Assembly: GCA_022036555.1 (NCBI GenBank)
Contig: CM039128.1
Coordinates: 1,922,049-1,986,048, forward strand
Source: Microstegium vimineum
Taxonomy: Eukaryota > Streptophyta > Magnoliopsida > Poales > Poaceae
Direction: 5' to 3'
DNA: 64,000 nucleotides
Under the pieces are notes generated by a model. That model was given only the letters and a program-made list of their open reading frames with translations. It searched no databases and was not told where the DNA came from. Position numbers and translations under genes: made by a program. Shown here piece after piece: positions 10,274 to 22,373 of this stretch (within the stretch, counting starts at the first letter, position 1; the number at the start of each line of letters is the position of its first letter).

Positions 10274-10858
10274 GTGTGGGGAGCGGTGTGAAAGAGAGAA
10301 TAGTTGGTGATGCAAGGATGATAATGTCATGTAATGATTTATGTAAGCGCTTGAATAACAAGAAGAATATTGATTGCTTTCCTTGGGTTCTTGCATATGC
10401 ATGCATATCCACTTTATTTGTCAAACACAAGGCTACATGCCTTTTATCTGATCTGAATCTCAATGTCATTGTTCATTTGTTTCAAATATATCGAGGTGTC
10501 TTATGGTGTTTGTTTGAAAGATGTCGATGTAAAAAATGGAGCACCCCATCCACGTCGCCCCATGATGACACAATGCAAGCGGAAATGAATCCTACAATGC
10601 CACCCATAGATCTCGCTCCTCTCTTTGCCTCACCATCACCATGCTAGAGGCTTTTACGGGGGCGCAAGGACGGTGACAACAAGGTTCTCTCCCTCGTATC
10701 CCCTTTCGATCTCTTCATGCCTGCTGGTAGCGACCTTGGCGGCGGTTGAGCAGCTTGAGGGTTGGTTGTCCGTCGTCCCCTTTTGTGGATCTGGTCTGCC
10801 CCATGTCTAGCAAAGAACAGTCCATGGTGTGGGGTAAAAGTGGGCATGGGTAGGGGAT
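10274..10858. other. 3' flank of peptide gene E
   Basis: GGTAATTGAGTG.G.GGAG.G.TGTGAA, GTCATGTAATGA.TTATGTAAG.., and GCATATGCATG also lie downstream of gene F (41655-41880), which fixes the extent of the duplicated block to at least about 10430 and 41830. The remainder (to 10858) matches the gene F flank only in part (CTTGGCGG..GTTGAG.., ACAGTCCATGGTGT) and contains no gene. Confidence 0.5.
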
Positions 10859-11448
10859 CACTATACTATATAATGCCTTTCTGCGGCGGTCATTTTCGGT
10901 TTTCCGCAACAGGCAAAGGTGTTCGCTGCGGCGAAAGGGTCACGGTAAATTGTGACTTAACCACGGCGGATAGTAGTGCCCGCCACGGTTAATAGGTTTA
11001 CCATGGTGGGGGTGGCCTGAGGTGCCCACCGTGGTAAATGATCATTAATTGCGGCGGTGGCTATAGCGATGCTCACCGCAATAAATATTCATTAACCACG
11101 GTAGTCAGCTAAAGCCATTATCGTGGCTAATAATCATTTACCGTGGCAGTCTCTTTACGTTGCCCGCCTCAATTAACTTTTTTATTTTAAAAAAATACAA
11201 CAACCATCAGTTTCATTTGAAATTTGATGAATTCAAATTTAAATCACATCTAGATTTCACATATTTTCACAAACACCTATAAGGAATTCAGACATAACAC
11301 ATGACAGAATATGTTGGCATCACAACCAGACAGCAAAATATCAATTCAAAAACTAATTGGAAAGTAACCGAGAGATCAAAGAATAGGTAGAGCAGTAGAG
11401 TAGTAGTAGTAGAATTACCTTAGAAGAGTAGTGCAGTAGGAGTAAAAG
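10859..11448 (+). mobile_element. CACTA-like element, left end and subterminal repeats
   Basis: CACTATACTATATAATGCC at 10859 starts a region with many short palindromic subterminal repeats of the kind ACCACGGTGG / CCACCGTGGTAAATGATCATT / TTAACCACGG (10960-11150). Such arrays next to a CACT end are typical of CACTA (En/Spm) elements. No transposase frame and no matching right end could be identified; the interior is occupied by minisatellite and LTR-element sequence. Confidence 0.55.
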
Positions 11449-11722
11449 AGTTCACATCATTGCAAATGTCACTACCTCGGCATAAAGGGTTCACATCATT
11501 GCAAATGTCACTGCCTCAGTATAAAAGGTTCACATTATTGCAAATGTCACTGTATCAGCATAAAAGGGTTCACATCATTACAAATGCCACTGCCTCGGCA
11601 TAAATGGGTTCACATCATTGCAAATGCTATTGCCTAAGCATAAAAGTTCACATCATTGCAAATGTCACTGCCTCAGCATAAAAGGGTTCACATCATTGCA
11701 AATATCACTGCCTGAGCACATA
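11449..11722. repeat. Minisatellite, about 41-bp unit, about 7 copies
   Basis: Each unit reads approximately GTTCACATCATTGCAAATGTCACTGCCTCGGCATAAAAGG. The copies differ by a few substitutions. It lies inside the CACTA-like region. Confidence 0.9.
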
Positions 11723-11884
11723 AAGAGATAGTACAAAACCAAAATCATCATAGCCATGGAACCATGGGACACATCCAAACCAACCATCAGCAAAGCATGA
11801 CTACACTTTTGTTTGGATATGGATGTCTCACATGGTTTGATGACAGTCATGAGAAACATATAGATGACACAAAAATGGCACTAC

Positions 11885-11990
11885 AACCACTTCAAAGTAG
11901 TAGAAGTAGAGTAAAATAGTAGTAGCAGTAGAGTAGTAGGAGTAGTAGAGCAGTAGTAGTAGTAGTAGAGCACTAGAGTAGTAGTAATAT
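11885..11990. repeat. AGT/GTA trinucleotide-rich tract
   Basis: Imperfect (AGT)n, with GTAGTAGTAG blocks. A shorter one lies at 11395-11415. The DNA between (11723-11884) has no feature. Confidence 0.85.
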
Positions 11991-12459
11991 TGTGGGTGGA
12001 TAAAAACCCCATACTCTTACAGAAGGAACTAGGTCGGCCCAAGCAAGATGCCCCAAAGCGCAAAGCCCAAGTAAATGCCAAGATCCGTTGATAGGCATGC
12101 CTTGTGACAGAAGCAAGCTTGAACTGGGCAAGCACGAAGATCTAGTCAGTTAGGGAAAGTAATTGTATCCTATACAGTTATGTAAATTGTAATCGGCTAG
12201 AGATTGGATTCAGATTTGTAAGCCTGCCCTTCAGCCGATATAAGGAGGGTAGGGACCCCCTCAAAAACACGAGATCATATCAATACAATCCATCACAAAG
12301 CAGGACGTAGGTACTATGCCAATCTCAGTAGCTGAACCTCGGTAAAATCTCATGTCTGTCTAGTACAACCATCGAGTTTGTTATCTAGCACACCTTCACC
12401 AATTCATCTACCACAGTGGGCATACCCCTCTGTGGACAGTCAGTGATATTTCGTCAACA
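11991..12459 (+). mobile_element. Gypsy-type LTR (469 bp) with primer-binding site
   Basis: Starts TGTGGGTGGATAAAAACCCC and ends TTCGTCAACA. It carries a TATA-like GATATAAGGAGGG near 12237 and a CCATCACAAAGCAGGACGTAGG segment typical of the R/U5 region. One base further on, TGGCGCACTAGATAGGGGG (12461-12479) has the TGGCGC start seen as primer-binding site in many grass Ty3/gypsy elements. It is therefore a left LTR. No matching right LTR occurs in the window, so the element is truncated or rearranged. Confidence 0.7.
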
Positions 12460-13340
12460 ATGGCGCACTAGATAGGGGGTGTGCGCAAAGACATTGGAGC
12501 GAGCTCGATGGCAATCACTTTCCCTGTTGCCATAGAGATCATGATTGGGCTTACCTTGATCGTCGGTTCGGTAACATGGACAACATGTGTCGATCTTATC
12601 GGCGCACCGACCCTGGAACCACAGCCGGGCAACGCATCGTCTCTCCTGGCGATGGCTCCGACCCCTAAACCGATGCCACGTTCTTTTCCATCAGCTACCC
12701 GACCACCACTCCCTCATTACTGAGGGAACCGCATGGACAACACCGACCTTATCGACTCCATTGACAAGGTTGGTTCAGGCCTAGCCGAGACGCTAGCCCC
12801 AGCAGATTCCGTCATGACTCCACTAGCCATTCATGGCTTCATCAAGCCATGACCCGACTCCCAAGGCGAGCGACCGCTCGCACCGCTCGTTCGATGTGCC
12901 TCAGTTCCGACCTCCGCATCACGGCGACCCCACAAGGACGGACGGATCGGCGCCGACCTGTGCCAACTACGAGTCCAAACACCTCCGTCCTCCGAGGGGT
13001 ATTACTCTGAAGTTCACCTAAGTACTCTCCGGTCGCAAAAATAAAAGAGTACTCTCCAACCGCACTCCCGCACTCCCATATGGCTTGACCAACGTGGCCG
13101 CGGAATACACATGCCTCGCCCCGCGTCTGGTCGTTGGCCCGAGCAGGTGCGACGACCTTACCGACCAGCACGTGGTTGACCTCACCGATCTCGAGACTAT
13201 CCCCCGATCAATTAACATGCATGGTCGGCATCGAATTGCTCGACGGTCGCCCGATGGTCCAGGAAGAAGACGTCGGATCCAAGAAGAAGAAGAAGGGATA
13301 CCATTACCTTATCAGATATGTTCTTCAAACACCAGGTAGC
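12460..13340 (+). pseudogene. Decayed 5' internal region of the gypsy element
   Basis: Sequence after the primer-binding site has coding-like composition but only short frames interrupted by stops (for example 12481-12723 and 13085-13339). No zinc knuckle, protease or reverse transcriptase motif is visible. It probably represents the leader and the start of gag. The DNA from 13341 to about 14200 has no recognisable feature. Confidence 0.4.
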
Positions 13341-14260
13341 TTGCACAGAATCACATTACGAATTTCAGAAGATTTAAGTTTGTCTGCACAAGTTCAAAAA
13401 ACATAACTAAAATTCACAGTAATTGCAAGGAGATATCAGGAATTTGATAAGAAATCGTGTACAAAAAGATTATGGCAGAAGGAAAAATTATGGATTAGGT
13501 GACGTATACCGAACCATTGCCACAATTGTACAAAAATAGTAGAGATTAATGAACACTACAGAAAGATAATCTGGGAGAGGAGAAATTATTGAATCATAAG
13601 AAATTGGATATTTGATCGATTTTCTTCCCATCAGGCATCGGGGATGCACAGAGATGAAACTTTCCAAACTGTTCATCCTGATCTCTTCAAAGTACTAGGT
13701 ACAGTGGTGCTTATAATCTGCTACTCCATCCTAACTTCTACTGTAATAAGATATATAGTGCCAGTCACCACACCTGCACATCATATATTCCCCATGATGG
13801 GGTTTGTTATAACTATTGCTTCATATATATTATATGCATCTTGTTAATTTTTATTACTCATGTCTTAGAAATGATGTCCATCACTAGGAGGATTGTATCA
13901 AAAGCTACGATGACATTAATCCCCATGATCGGAATGCTCGATGCTAATATTGGGATCCATCCACAAGTGTGTCAAGTAGCATTGCTCACCAATTTCTCAT
14001 GACATTAGCCCACTTAAAAGGATTATATATAAATATTTCACATGACATATGTTACTCAGCAACAGAAGACAACTCATTGTTTATTACTACATATATTATA
14101 TATTGAGTAGGACACTACTCAATAGATTCATCATAGGCACATACATATATGAAATCAACCATATATAAAAGGAGCTACTGATGGCACACTAGCTCGCATT
14201 ATTCAAATGATTATTGTTGCCTTTCATATATCAAGGCATAAGAAAGTACAAAGGCAGCCT

Positions 14261-14590
14261 TTAAAAGTTAACATATTCAATTTTTGGAGGCGGATCTTCA
14301 ACGAATTGATCAATGCCGTTTGGGTCGGTGTCGAAGTTTATAATAACACGTATTGTTCTGGGTGGGAGTTCGTTTGCTGGACGTGGCCTCTCGTCAAGGC
14401 TTGCATCTAGTGTCTCAAACTCTGTTACTTGTGGCCTATTGTCTACGATCCATTGAATTGCGTCATCAACATCCATGCCAACTAGATTGCGAAGATATTC
14501 AACCTGGGGCGGAGCCGGATCAGCAGGGTCAGCCATGATCTCACTTGCTATCCTTAGCTTTTCTCCCTTTTGAAACTGTTCTAACATCAA
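14261..14590 (-). CDS. Potato-inhibitor-I-like small protein (tentative)
   Basis: A 109-aa frame on the minus strand. Residues about 31-105 contain EYLRNLVGMDVDDAIQWI...PQV, then PPRTIRVIINFD and a Pro-rich VEDPPPKIEY end. The order LVGxxxxxAxxxI..., RxRV-like strand, then P.(I/V)G-like end resembles the potato inhibitor I fold of subtilisin/chymotrypsin inhibitors. The usual W-P-E-L-V-G start and the final Pro-x-x-Gly are not conserved. The first 20 residues may be wrongly included. It sits among transposons and could equally be a captured fragment or an unrelated small protein. It may also have further exons to the right that I cannot see. Confidence 0.35.
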   Translation of the reverse strand: MMLEQFQKGEKLRIASEIMADPADPAPPQVEYLRNLVGMDVDDAIQWIVDNRPQVTEFETLDASLDERPRPANELPPRTIRVIINFDTDPNGIDQFVEDPPPKIEYVNF

Positions 14591-15246
14591 TACAAGTCAA
14601 CATTGACATAATCAATAGAAACATAACATGTTTGTTTCGAACTAATGTTATCATAGTTTCATACTAAGCAGAGATCTTAATCAAATGCACTACTAAAATG
14701 TTAAAAGGAAAAAAAATTGAGGAAATCAATGACAAAGAAATACATGACAACCTGCGGAGAAGAAAAAGAACCCAGTAACCTCTATGATGATGATATATTC
14801 TCTACGTACATGTGTGCATATATAGACACTAGCATTTGTATTTTAGCTTGCCTTGTCTCAAGTGAAAACAATGCAAGTGCTTTGTCCACCATTAATTAGG
14901 AAACACCATCATATTTCCCGTTTGCTACTAAATAAAGATAGTTTTCAACTGTGATAATATTTGAACAAATATAAATGACGCTAGCAGTGACCATGCATGG
15001 TTGTAAACAACATAAGTAGTGACGATGGTCGTGGCATACAACTTAGGCCGGCATACCCTGCAGTCCAGCCAAATACAATACATGTATACATCCGATGACC
15101 TGTTAAAATACCAAAACTATCAATCGGTGTATCCCAAACACACTGCTCCTCACGTAGTTGAATGGACCATGGACACAAGACACGGACTTGCAGACACCAT
15201 CGTCTAGCTCCTAGCCAGTCGATCTCTCGACTAGATGACAACCGAC
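14591..15246. other. Intergenic, no feature seen
   Basis: AT-rich sequence with short random frames only. No family resemblance and no repeat structure was noticed. Confidence 0.4.
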
Positions 15247-16190
15247 CACTACTACATAACAGAACTTTAGCCGCAAATCTTGCAATAGTCTCGACGAAAT
15301 TTGCGTCCGGTACAGAAAAAAAATCTTTAATCCCGGTTGGTAGCACCAACCGGGACTAAAAGGTCCCTGCCCAATTGCTCTGGTGTCAGGCTGTTGCACG
15401 AGGGACCTTTAATCTCAGTTGGTATTACCAACCGGGACTAAAGATTTAGTCCCGATTTATGATCATAACCGGGACTTTAGTTGTATACATGGCACACTTA
15501 GCTCAAAATGTTTTGGTCAACTTTTCATTTGACAGAGTTTGGACAATTTTGATCAAATAATGAAGATCTATATTTTCTATATTGGACATTTTGATTTTTT
15601 TTAAATGACACCTTCGCACCTTTGCACCAATAAAAGGAAAACAAAAGAATTTAAGAGTTTAAGGTTTTTCCTATAAACAATAAAGCAAAACACAAATAAT
15701 GGTTTTTCAAAAAAAAACAAAGCATGTTTTGAAGCAGTAAATTAATTCCAATGAAAAAGTTATGAAACATTGTAGTTGGCAACTTTTTTATTTGAAATAT
15801 TTTTTTCATACAAAACTATGTTTGAATTGTAAAATTTTGAAATTCAAATTTTATAAACAACCTTAGATGGAAAAACTTTCTAAACAAAAAGTGTAGATCT
15901 CGAAAAGTTATAAAAGTTTGTAGCTGACAACCTTTTGATTTGAATTTGTTTAGCGACTCAAATAAGCAATGTACACTAAATGAAAAAATGAGCGGGGAAT
16001 GAAAAGGCCGGGAGACAACATTTCCAGAGCGCGTCAAAAATAATTTTTAGTGGACCTTCAGTCCCGTTTGGTATTAAAGGCCAAGACTAAAGGTTGGACC
16101 TTTAGTCCCGGCTAGTGATATGAACCGGGACTAAAGGTAGTTTAGTCCTGGTTCTTAATACCCACCGCGACTAAAGGTCCTTGCTACAAT
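15247..16190. mobile_element. CACTA-like element with TTTAGTCCCGG subterminal repeats
   Basis: Begins CACTACTACATAACAGAAC at 15247. It carries repeated arms of the palindrome TTTAGTCCCGGTTGGTA...ACCAACCGGGACTAAAG at 15328-15480 and again at 16060-16180. The first about 240 bp (for example CAATAGTCTCG.CGAAATTT and GACACCAGAG / CTCTGGTGTC) is the reverse complement of the right end of the element at 34840-35058, so both belong to one family. The AT-rich middle (CAAAAAGTGTAGATCTCGAAAAGTTATAAAAGTTTGTAGC) also resembles 22540-22700. The right terminus is not certain; the GC-rich stretch at 16220-16500 may be part of it. Confidence 0.65.
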
Positions 16191-16599
16191 ATAATTGGGT
16201 GCAACTGTATTTCCAACTCTTGTTCTTCTTCTTCCGCGCCACCGCCCTCGTCGATTCCGTGCCACCGCACCTGCTCCCGCGCCTCAAGCCATCGTCGTCG
16301 GCCCGCCCTACGCACCACCGCCTTCTTCGACACCGCGTCACCGACCTCCGCTCCGCCGCCCCCTCCGCGCTGCCGCCCCCTCCTGACCGCCGCCCGCCAC
16401 ACCAACGCCGGCCTCCTTTGGACAACTCGGAGCAGTTCCAGTCCCCGCAAACCTCACCCACCGTCTCCGCGGTGACACTCTTTACCTTACCATACCTCTG
16501 TTTCCTTAATTGGTAACTGGAACGGCCAATTAGATTCACCCCGAGCACTCCAGCAATTACGCCAACGCGTGTAACTAAACCGCCCAAATTAAAAAAACT

Positions 16600-18243
16600 T
16601 AGGTCCAAAAACCGTCATCAAAGCGACAACTTTCGTCCTTATGCTTTCATAACCCCGGTAGTCCATGAAACCTCGACGGATTTCAAACTTTTACCACATC
16701 GCAGCCAAGATCGTACATAGTTCAGTAGTACCATTCATAAGTTACATAAAGTTCACAAATTGAATACATCAGAGTTTAAGGAAGTTATTACATTCTCAAA
16801 TAGTCTTGCAGCGGAGATTAAATAGTTTTGAAACCAACTCACACACACTTAGTTCTTATAGTGCCAGTACCAAGTCATTTCTCAAAAAATCATAGATGAG
16901 ACTTAAGAACCGACCATGGCCCATGGTCCTAGTTGTCGCTCATAATTGGGTGGAGATGAGACTTAAGAACCGACCATGGCCCATGGTCCTAGTTGTCGCT
17001 CATAATTGGGTGGAGACAGTTGATGCAGTATCCATAGTACATCTAGCAATCTGCAACAACAATGGGAACAAAGCCCTGAGTACGGGAATGTACTCAGCTA
17101 GACTTACCCATCTTAAACTTAAACAAGAGACACCAAGGATCATCCAGACTTCATGGTATTAGAATTGTTAGACTCTCTTTTGCGGAAAGCATAATAGAGT
17201 AATAGCTAAGTACTTCATTGAAACTTTGTCATCTTTTAGTAATCATTACGTGTCATCTACATCAACACCTGTACTAAGCATTACACTTGTTTAACAAGAG
17301 AACAACCAGTTTGCTCTTCTAGTCCATCAATATCATTTCACCGTAACCGTTCAAGTATATCATTTGTTTCCACGCCAGTGTAGCAATTGTCAAATTCTCA
17401 CTAACGGGGAGAGACCACGATTCGAATCGACTTCCTATCCAGCTAGAGGGTTTATTCCTCACCCAAACCTCGTAGCCCTTGAATGGGGGTGCGATAGTCG
17501 CCAAGCATACCTTTCGAAACAAGATCGCTCCACAACCATTAACAAGCCTGAGGACCGCTTGACACCCAGGGCGCTCCAACTACGGATCAGCTAGCCGGCC
17601 ATTGGACTTACTCTCCGCGTCCCCGTCACCCCGCTATAACAAGCGGTCAAGTTAGTCCTTGGTTCGGTGAGTAAGCTGGTTTCATGGTCAAAACGAGTTA
17701 TCTGGACAACTAAAGGTGAGGCATGTGTTCAACATGACAAGAGGGACACCACCCGATCGGCCCTTAAGTGGGAACGTTTGAAAAAAAATCGGGCTAGGGC
17801 GCACAACTCGCCTAGATGTTGTCAGTATCCTTTGTTCGGACAATTTACCAACCTTCCCGGTTGCCTTTCCATTTCATGATATCTTTCCATACCATCGGCG
17901 TGCCACGTAGAGCATTACGTGACGGGGGGTCACCGATGTCCATATTAATTTAGCAGTGATAAGCATCTATCTTTTCTATACTAGCAGGCTAACAAGGATA
18001 TATGTATAACAATAACAAGGAGGATCTTATGCAACAATTAGGTTCATGCAACTCCTATACTTAATGCAACAATCATAATATAACATAGTAAATTGATATC
18101 ATAAACTAAGGAAGTTAGGATGCTCCAGGGCTTGCCTTTCTCGAAAGAGCTAGGTTGGTGGTTGGGGCACTCTTACAGTTCCTCTTCAGGTTCCTCGTTC
18201 AAGGGCCCTTCGGTTGCTTCTAGCAGATTCACTCCTTCTTGCT
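16600..18243. other. Probable retrotransposon-derived sequence
   Basis: The text around 16640-17900 has the mixed, non-coding character of a long gypsy LTR or untranslated region, but no terminal repeat was found to prove it. No gene is present. The tandem 60-bp duplication lies inside. Confidence 0.3.
16895..17014. repeat. Perfect 60-bp tandem duplication
   Basis: GATGAGACTTAAGAACCGAC... is repeated head to tail (16895-16954 and 16955-17014) with no difference that I can see, so the duplication is recent. Confidence 0.95.
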
Positions 18244-20700
18244 TGTCACACCCTAAAATTTCCATTTTGGGATGTGGCTTAGAAAACATAAAACACAAAC
18301 AATGATTTCAATATTTACTAAAAGTTCCCAACATTTCTTTAGTTGTTAAGAATTTATTTAGTGCAAAATGTGAGTTTCCAAAAAGTTTTAATAATCTAAT
18401 TTAATTGTTTGGTGCATTTCATGCCTTTGCATAGTGTTTATGTATGAAAATGGATTTAAAGTTTTTCAAATAAGCCTAGGGATTAAACTAAAACAAAAGC
18501 TCTCTTAATCTTTGATCAAGTTTTCATGATCTCCAAATCCTTGGTGAAATCCATGTAAACCTTATAACTTGATCCTTGTTCCAAAAACCTTGATCGATCT
18601 TTGAACTTTCATGTTGTCAAAATCCTTTCTACCCATATCTTGGTTGCTCTCTTTTTATCCTTTCACTTTTCTCCTTATATTTGATTTCCTAATTAATTTT
18701 GGTTAAGACTTATCCAAATCTCAAGTATATGCTAGTTGATTAATCATTGTATATCTTCTATCTCTCTCAATGCTACCATCATTTTGTTCAACTCAAAGCA
18801 ATCACATGTCTTGTATCCATGTTAATCTTAATTCTAACTTTTTGTGCTTTGTTTTCCTTGGGAAACATTCACATGGAATGATCTTTCCTATCCAACTTTT
18901 CTCCCCTTAATAAAAGTCAACTTGTTTTTTAACCATCTTTGAAATCTATACGACCTTGATCCCACCTTTTTTATCTAAGTTTTCCGAAAACCCTAATTAT
19001 GTCTCTGAGAATTTATCGGGTCGAGCCCAACCACTCGTCTTCCATATTCTCTTCTCTTGGCACATGCATAACCTTATCCCATTAGTGTACCATTCTCCAC
19101 CTCTATCTTTTTCTAAGGGGTCAAGCCCAACTCTTTCCATCTTCCAATATCGCTTTGGGCCGAACCCGGTCCAAATCTTGCTTTAATTCTTGCCTTCAGT
19201 CAAAGCCCAACCATCCTCCTATCCCTTGTGGACCAAGAACAAACCCAAATAGACCTCTAACCCTTCCTCTCCACTCTCCCACGTCAACCCCCTGGTCACT
19301 CTCCTTTTTGCACAAAAAAATATCAAAAAGACAAGATAATATCAATCCATAACCCTTTGCCTCCCACCCCTTCACCTCCCAACCTTACCCCTTCACCTCC
19401 CAAGTCCCTCACGCCTCCCATCAGTTTCCCACGCCTCCCCCTTCCTCTCCCACGCCAAGAACATAGGCGTAACACCCCAGCACCTTCTCTTCCTCCTCCT
19501 CCCCATGGCCGCCCCGATCAACCGGACCGCAAGAACGGCGCTCCATTGCACCGAATCGTCGTCCCTGGTCGTAGCAATGCATGCCCTCGCTCCTACACGC
19601 CTTCCCCATGGTGAAGAACACTTCATCATATTCCCCATACTGTTTTCATGTTCCCCTACGAATTTCATTTACCTTGGATGACATTTGGTTGATCCCCTGC
19701 GATGCTTACCCGTTGTAGGTGTTGCTGTCAATAGGGACAGATTCGCTGTTGTTGACAGAATCGACGTTCCTCGTTGTTTCGTGACTCCAGTGAAGAAACC
19801 CTTTGGTGGAGTTGTTTTTTACATCCTTGAACACGGCTCTGTAAAATAGTTTGGTCATAGGACATGTAAATTTAGAGATATGATCATCCCCGTGTTGCTG
19901 TTCCTGCTGATTTGGCAGTTTGCAGCTCTCTGTTGTTTTGGCGTTCCCCACCAATACACTATACAAATCACGAAGTAATTTTCTACACATGTTCAAAACA
20001 TCCCTGCACATGATCCCACCAATTGGTTTGGCTATGCAATCCTATATGGATGAGATATAGAGTTTGATGTCTCTGCTACCCCTGTTGTTCAACAGCAGCT
20101 CACGCTGTTTTTGGCAATGGCGTTACCGATGATCCGTTGACCCCAAGGATGCACCCTTTGGCTAAAATATCATATAAATACTTACACATGCCCCTGTAAA
20201 GTTTCATGGTCATAGGATGAAGTATGAAAGAGTTATGTTCCAATCTTTTGCTTGCTGTCCTGCTGTCCTGCAGCCGCGCTGATGCCAGTTGGCATGCGCG
20301 TTCCCGGTTATTCGCCGCTATGGTGGTCAAGCCATTCAACCACAATGTGTAATATATATGTACACACATCTCGGAAAGTTGGATTCACCATACGAACCAC
20401 AACTTTCGAGTTCTAAACATCACCATGTCGCTGCTCATGACATGCCAATCAACCGAACAATGCAATCTTGTAATCTTGTTCCCTAGCTATCCATTGGTTG
20501 CAACACCATATCCTTTTGTCACCACATGATCCATACAGTACCCATCAACCCCACATATAATGGATCACCTTTTGTCTCTTTTATAGCCATGCAATCGATC
20601 ATCATACCACCGGTTACGCTTAACCGATTCACAAATCACTACAATCGTGTTTCCCTTTGATCTATCATCTGCCTTAGTGCATTCTTTGATAATGATATGT
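18244..20700. other. Possible long LTR starting TGTCACACCC
   Basis: TGTCACACCCTAAAATTTCC at 18244 resembles the start of long LTRs of grass chromovirus (Tekay/Del-type) elements. C/T-rich DNA follows, without a gene. The C-rich frames at 19350-19620 are low-complexity. The end of the LTR and a target duplication were not found, so this is a suggestion only. Confidence 0.3.
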
Positions 20701-20869
20701 TCCCAAGTACATATTCACATATCCGATCCTTTTTGTTCTGATGGATATGATTATGCTAGTCCAAACTCCACCTTTCTCTTTTGAATCCAATCATTTCCAT
20801 GGATACCTTTCGATTCTCATATCTTTTAATCATGGCTCTTTCCATCCCTCGACGGCGCCTTGCTACCCT

Positions 20870-21310
20870 CCCCATGGCCCCCTCCTCCCCTTCCCATCGG
20901 CCGCCTCCTCCCTCTCCGCCAGCGCAGCGGTGGCGGGCACAGCGCAAGCGGTGTTGTGCGCCCCCGTCCCCCTCCTCCCTCTTCCACAGGCGCAGCGGAG
21001 GCGGGCATAGCAGAGGCGGCGTTGTGCGCCCGCGCCCCCCCTCCCTCTTCCACAGGCGCAGCAGAGGCGGGTGCAGCAGAGGCGACGTTGAGCGCCCGCG
21101 GCCCCCTCCTCTCTCTCTGTCGGCGCAGCGGAGGCGGGCAGAACGAAGGTGGCGTTGTGCGGTCCCCGGCCCCGCCCCCTCCTCCCTCTTCACCGGCGCA
21201 TGGAGGCAGCGTTGTGCGGCCCCCTGCCCTGCCCCCGTCCTCCCTCTTCACTGGCATAGCGGAGGCAGCGCTATGCCCCCCTGCCCGCTCCTCCCTCTCC
21301 ACCGGAACTA
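20870..21310. repeat. GC-rich tandem repeat, about 80-bp unit
   Basis: About five degenerate copies of a unit containing CCCCTCCTCCCTCTTCCACAGGCGCAGC.GAGGCGGG...GCGTTGTGCGCCC. Long frames exist on both strands (152-176 aa) but consist only of repeated Pro/Ser/Arg/Gly-rich units and are not believable genes. Confidence 0.85.
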
Positions 21311-21399
21311 GGTGGTGACGCTCGAGGTCTAGATCTGGGTGGCGGCACAGCCTCTGGCTCAGATCCAGGCCCGTGCGGGTTTTTTGGTTTTTTTTGTTT

Positions 21400-21539
21400 T
21401 TTTAATCAATTAACAGAGGCGGGAAAAAAACAACCGCCTCCGGCTAATCTGCATTTACCGAGGCCTTCCATTAGAGGCGGTTTCCCTTGCCCGCCTCCGA
21501 AAATCGAAAACAACCGCCTCTGTTAAATTTTATGTAGTG
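21400..21539. mobile_element. CACTA-like right end (AGGCGG family)
   Basis: Inverted short motifs AGAGGCGGTTTCCC, CCGCCTCCGAAAATCGAAAACAACCGCCTCTG and a terminal TTAAATTTTATGTAGTG ending at 21539 fit a CACTA end (its complement reads CACTACATAAAATTTAACAG). The GC-rich repeat to the left probably belongs to the same element. The left end was not found. It is joined directly to the 3' UTR of a lost peptide gene. Confidence 0.6.
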
Positions 21540-21555
21540 CACAACAGGCATTTTG

Positions 21556-21694
21556 GCGTCAATGCTTTGTTAGTGCTTAATGTTTAGTGGTGATGAGCTT
21601 GTAAGACTCTTTTCAATGCGTCATTTCTTGATCATAGCAATTTGAATACAAAATGCCAATTGTGACGTTTTTTATTTTCTACTGAAACAATAGA
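21556..21694 (+). pseudogene. Relic of a sixth IDA-like gene (3' UTR only), copy C
   Basis: TCAATG.TTTGTTAGTGCTT, GTGGTGATGAGCTTGTAAGA, GTCATTTCTTG.TCATAGCAATTTGAATACAAA.TGCCAA.TGTGACGTTTTTTATTT and CTGAAA.AATAGA match the 3' UTR of copies B and D. The coding part is missing: a CACTA-like end abuts at 21539. The UTR is itself interrupted at AATAGA by the element at 21695-35058 and resumes at 35059 as AGAACTATGCAAGCCATTTTT, which equals AGAACTCAGCAAGCCGTTTTT behind gene D. Confidence 0.75.
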
Positions 21695-22097
21695 CAGTAC
21701 TGCAGAAGTCAGCTTTAGTCCCGGGTCTCAAGGGCCTCTAGTCCTGGTTATGGAGCCAGGACTAGAAAATTGGTACTAAAAGTTCCGCCTTTAGTCCCGG
21801 TTTCGCGGCCCAGGACTAAAGGTTGACCTTGTGCCAGTATGCGTCCATGCTGGTCCTTTTAGTCCCGGTTGGTATCATTAACCGAGACTAAAGGTGTTTA
21901 TTCTTCTTTTTTGTTTCCATTTTATTTCATTATTGGTTTTGGTTTTAGGGTTATATTAGGTTTTCAAATATGTATTCTTCATTGCTAACATATGTATAAA
22001 TAAATAACACAATTATAGTATGAAACTATATATATATTCAAAAGGCTAGCATTCAATAAAAATTTGGTGAAGTGTCGATCTTATTGTTTACAATAGT

Positions 22098-22373
22098 TTA
22101 GTGATGCATTTGACTTTCTCGTACTATCAATTCGGTAAAGTGTAGGTCACCGATCTTGTAACCAAAAATCATATCGAAGAAGTACAACGTATTAAATTGT
22201 GCACTCTCTGTTGCTTCACAACTACGAGCACATGGTGTACTAACAACGGTAAACGATGCTCGAGTAGTTGGTGGGTCACCCTTCTTAGTCGCAACCAACT
22301 TTATTTGAAATCCTTGTGTAGTTAGTGTTGACTCTTCATGTGCATACTTCCACTCATAACCCAATTCATCCAT
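22098..22373 (-). CDS. Unknown small frame inside the CACTA-like element
   Basis: A 91-aa minus-strand frame beginning MDELGYEWKYAHEES. I do not recognise a family. Composition is protein-like, with no long homopolymers. It could be a downstream exon of the GRF-finger gene 700 bp to its right on the same strand, or a captured fragment. Confidence 0.3.
   Translation of the reverse strand: MDELGYEWKYAHEESTLTTQGFQIKLVATKKGDPPTTRASFTVVSTPCARSCEATESAQFNTLYFFDMIFGYKIGDLHFTELIVRESQMHH

Noticed and set aside
11449..11722. CRISPR-like array of 41-bp repeats
   Set aside because: The units are directly adjacent without unique spacers, and the DNA is eukaryotic; it is a minisatellite.
20756..21318. Long frames on both strands of the GC-rich repeat (145-176 aa)
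   Set aside because: They consist only of repeated Arg/Pro/Ser/Gly units from the about 80-bp tandem repeat, are open in four frames at once, and show no family motif.
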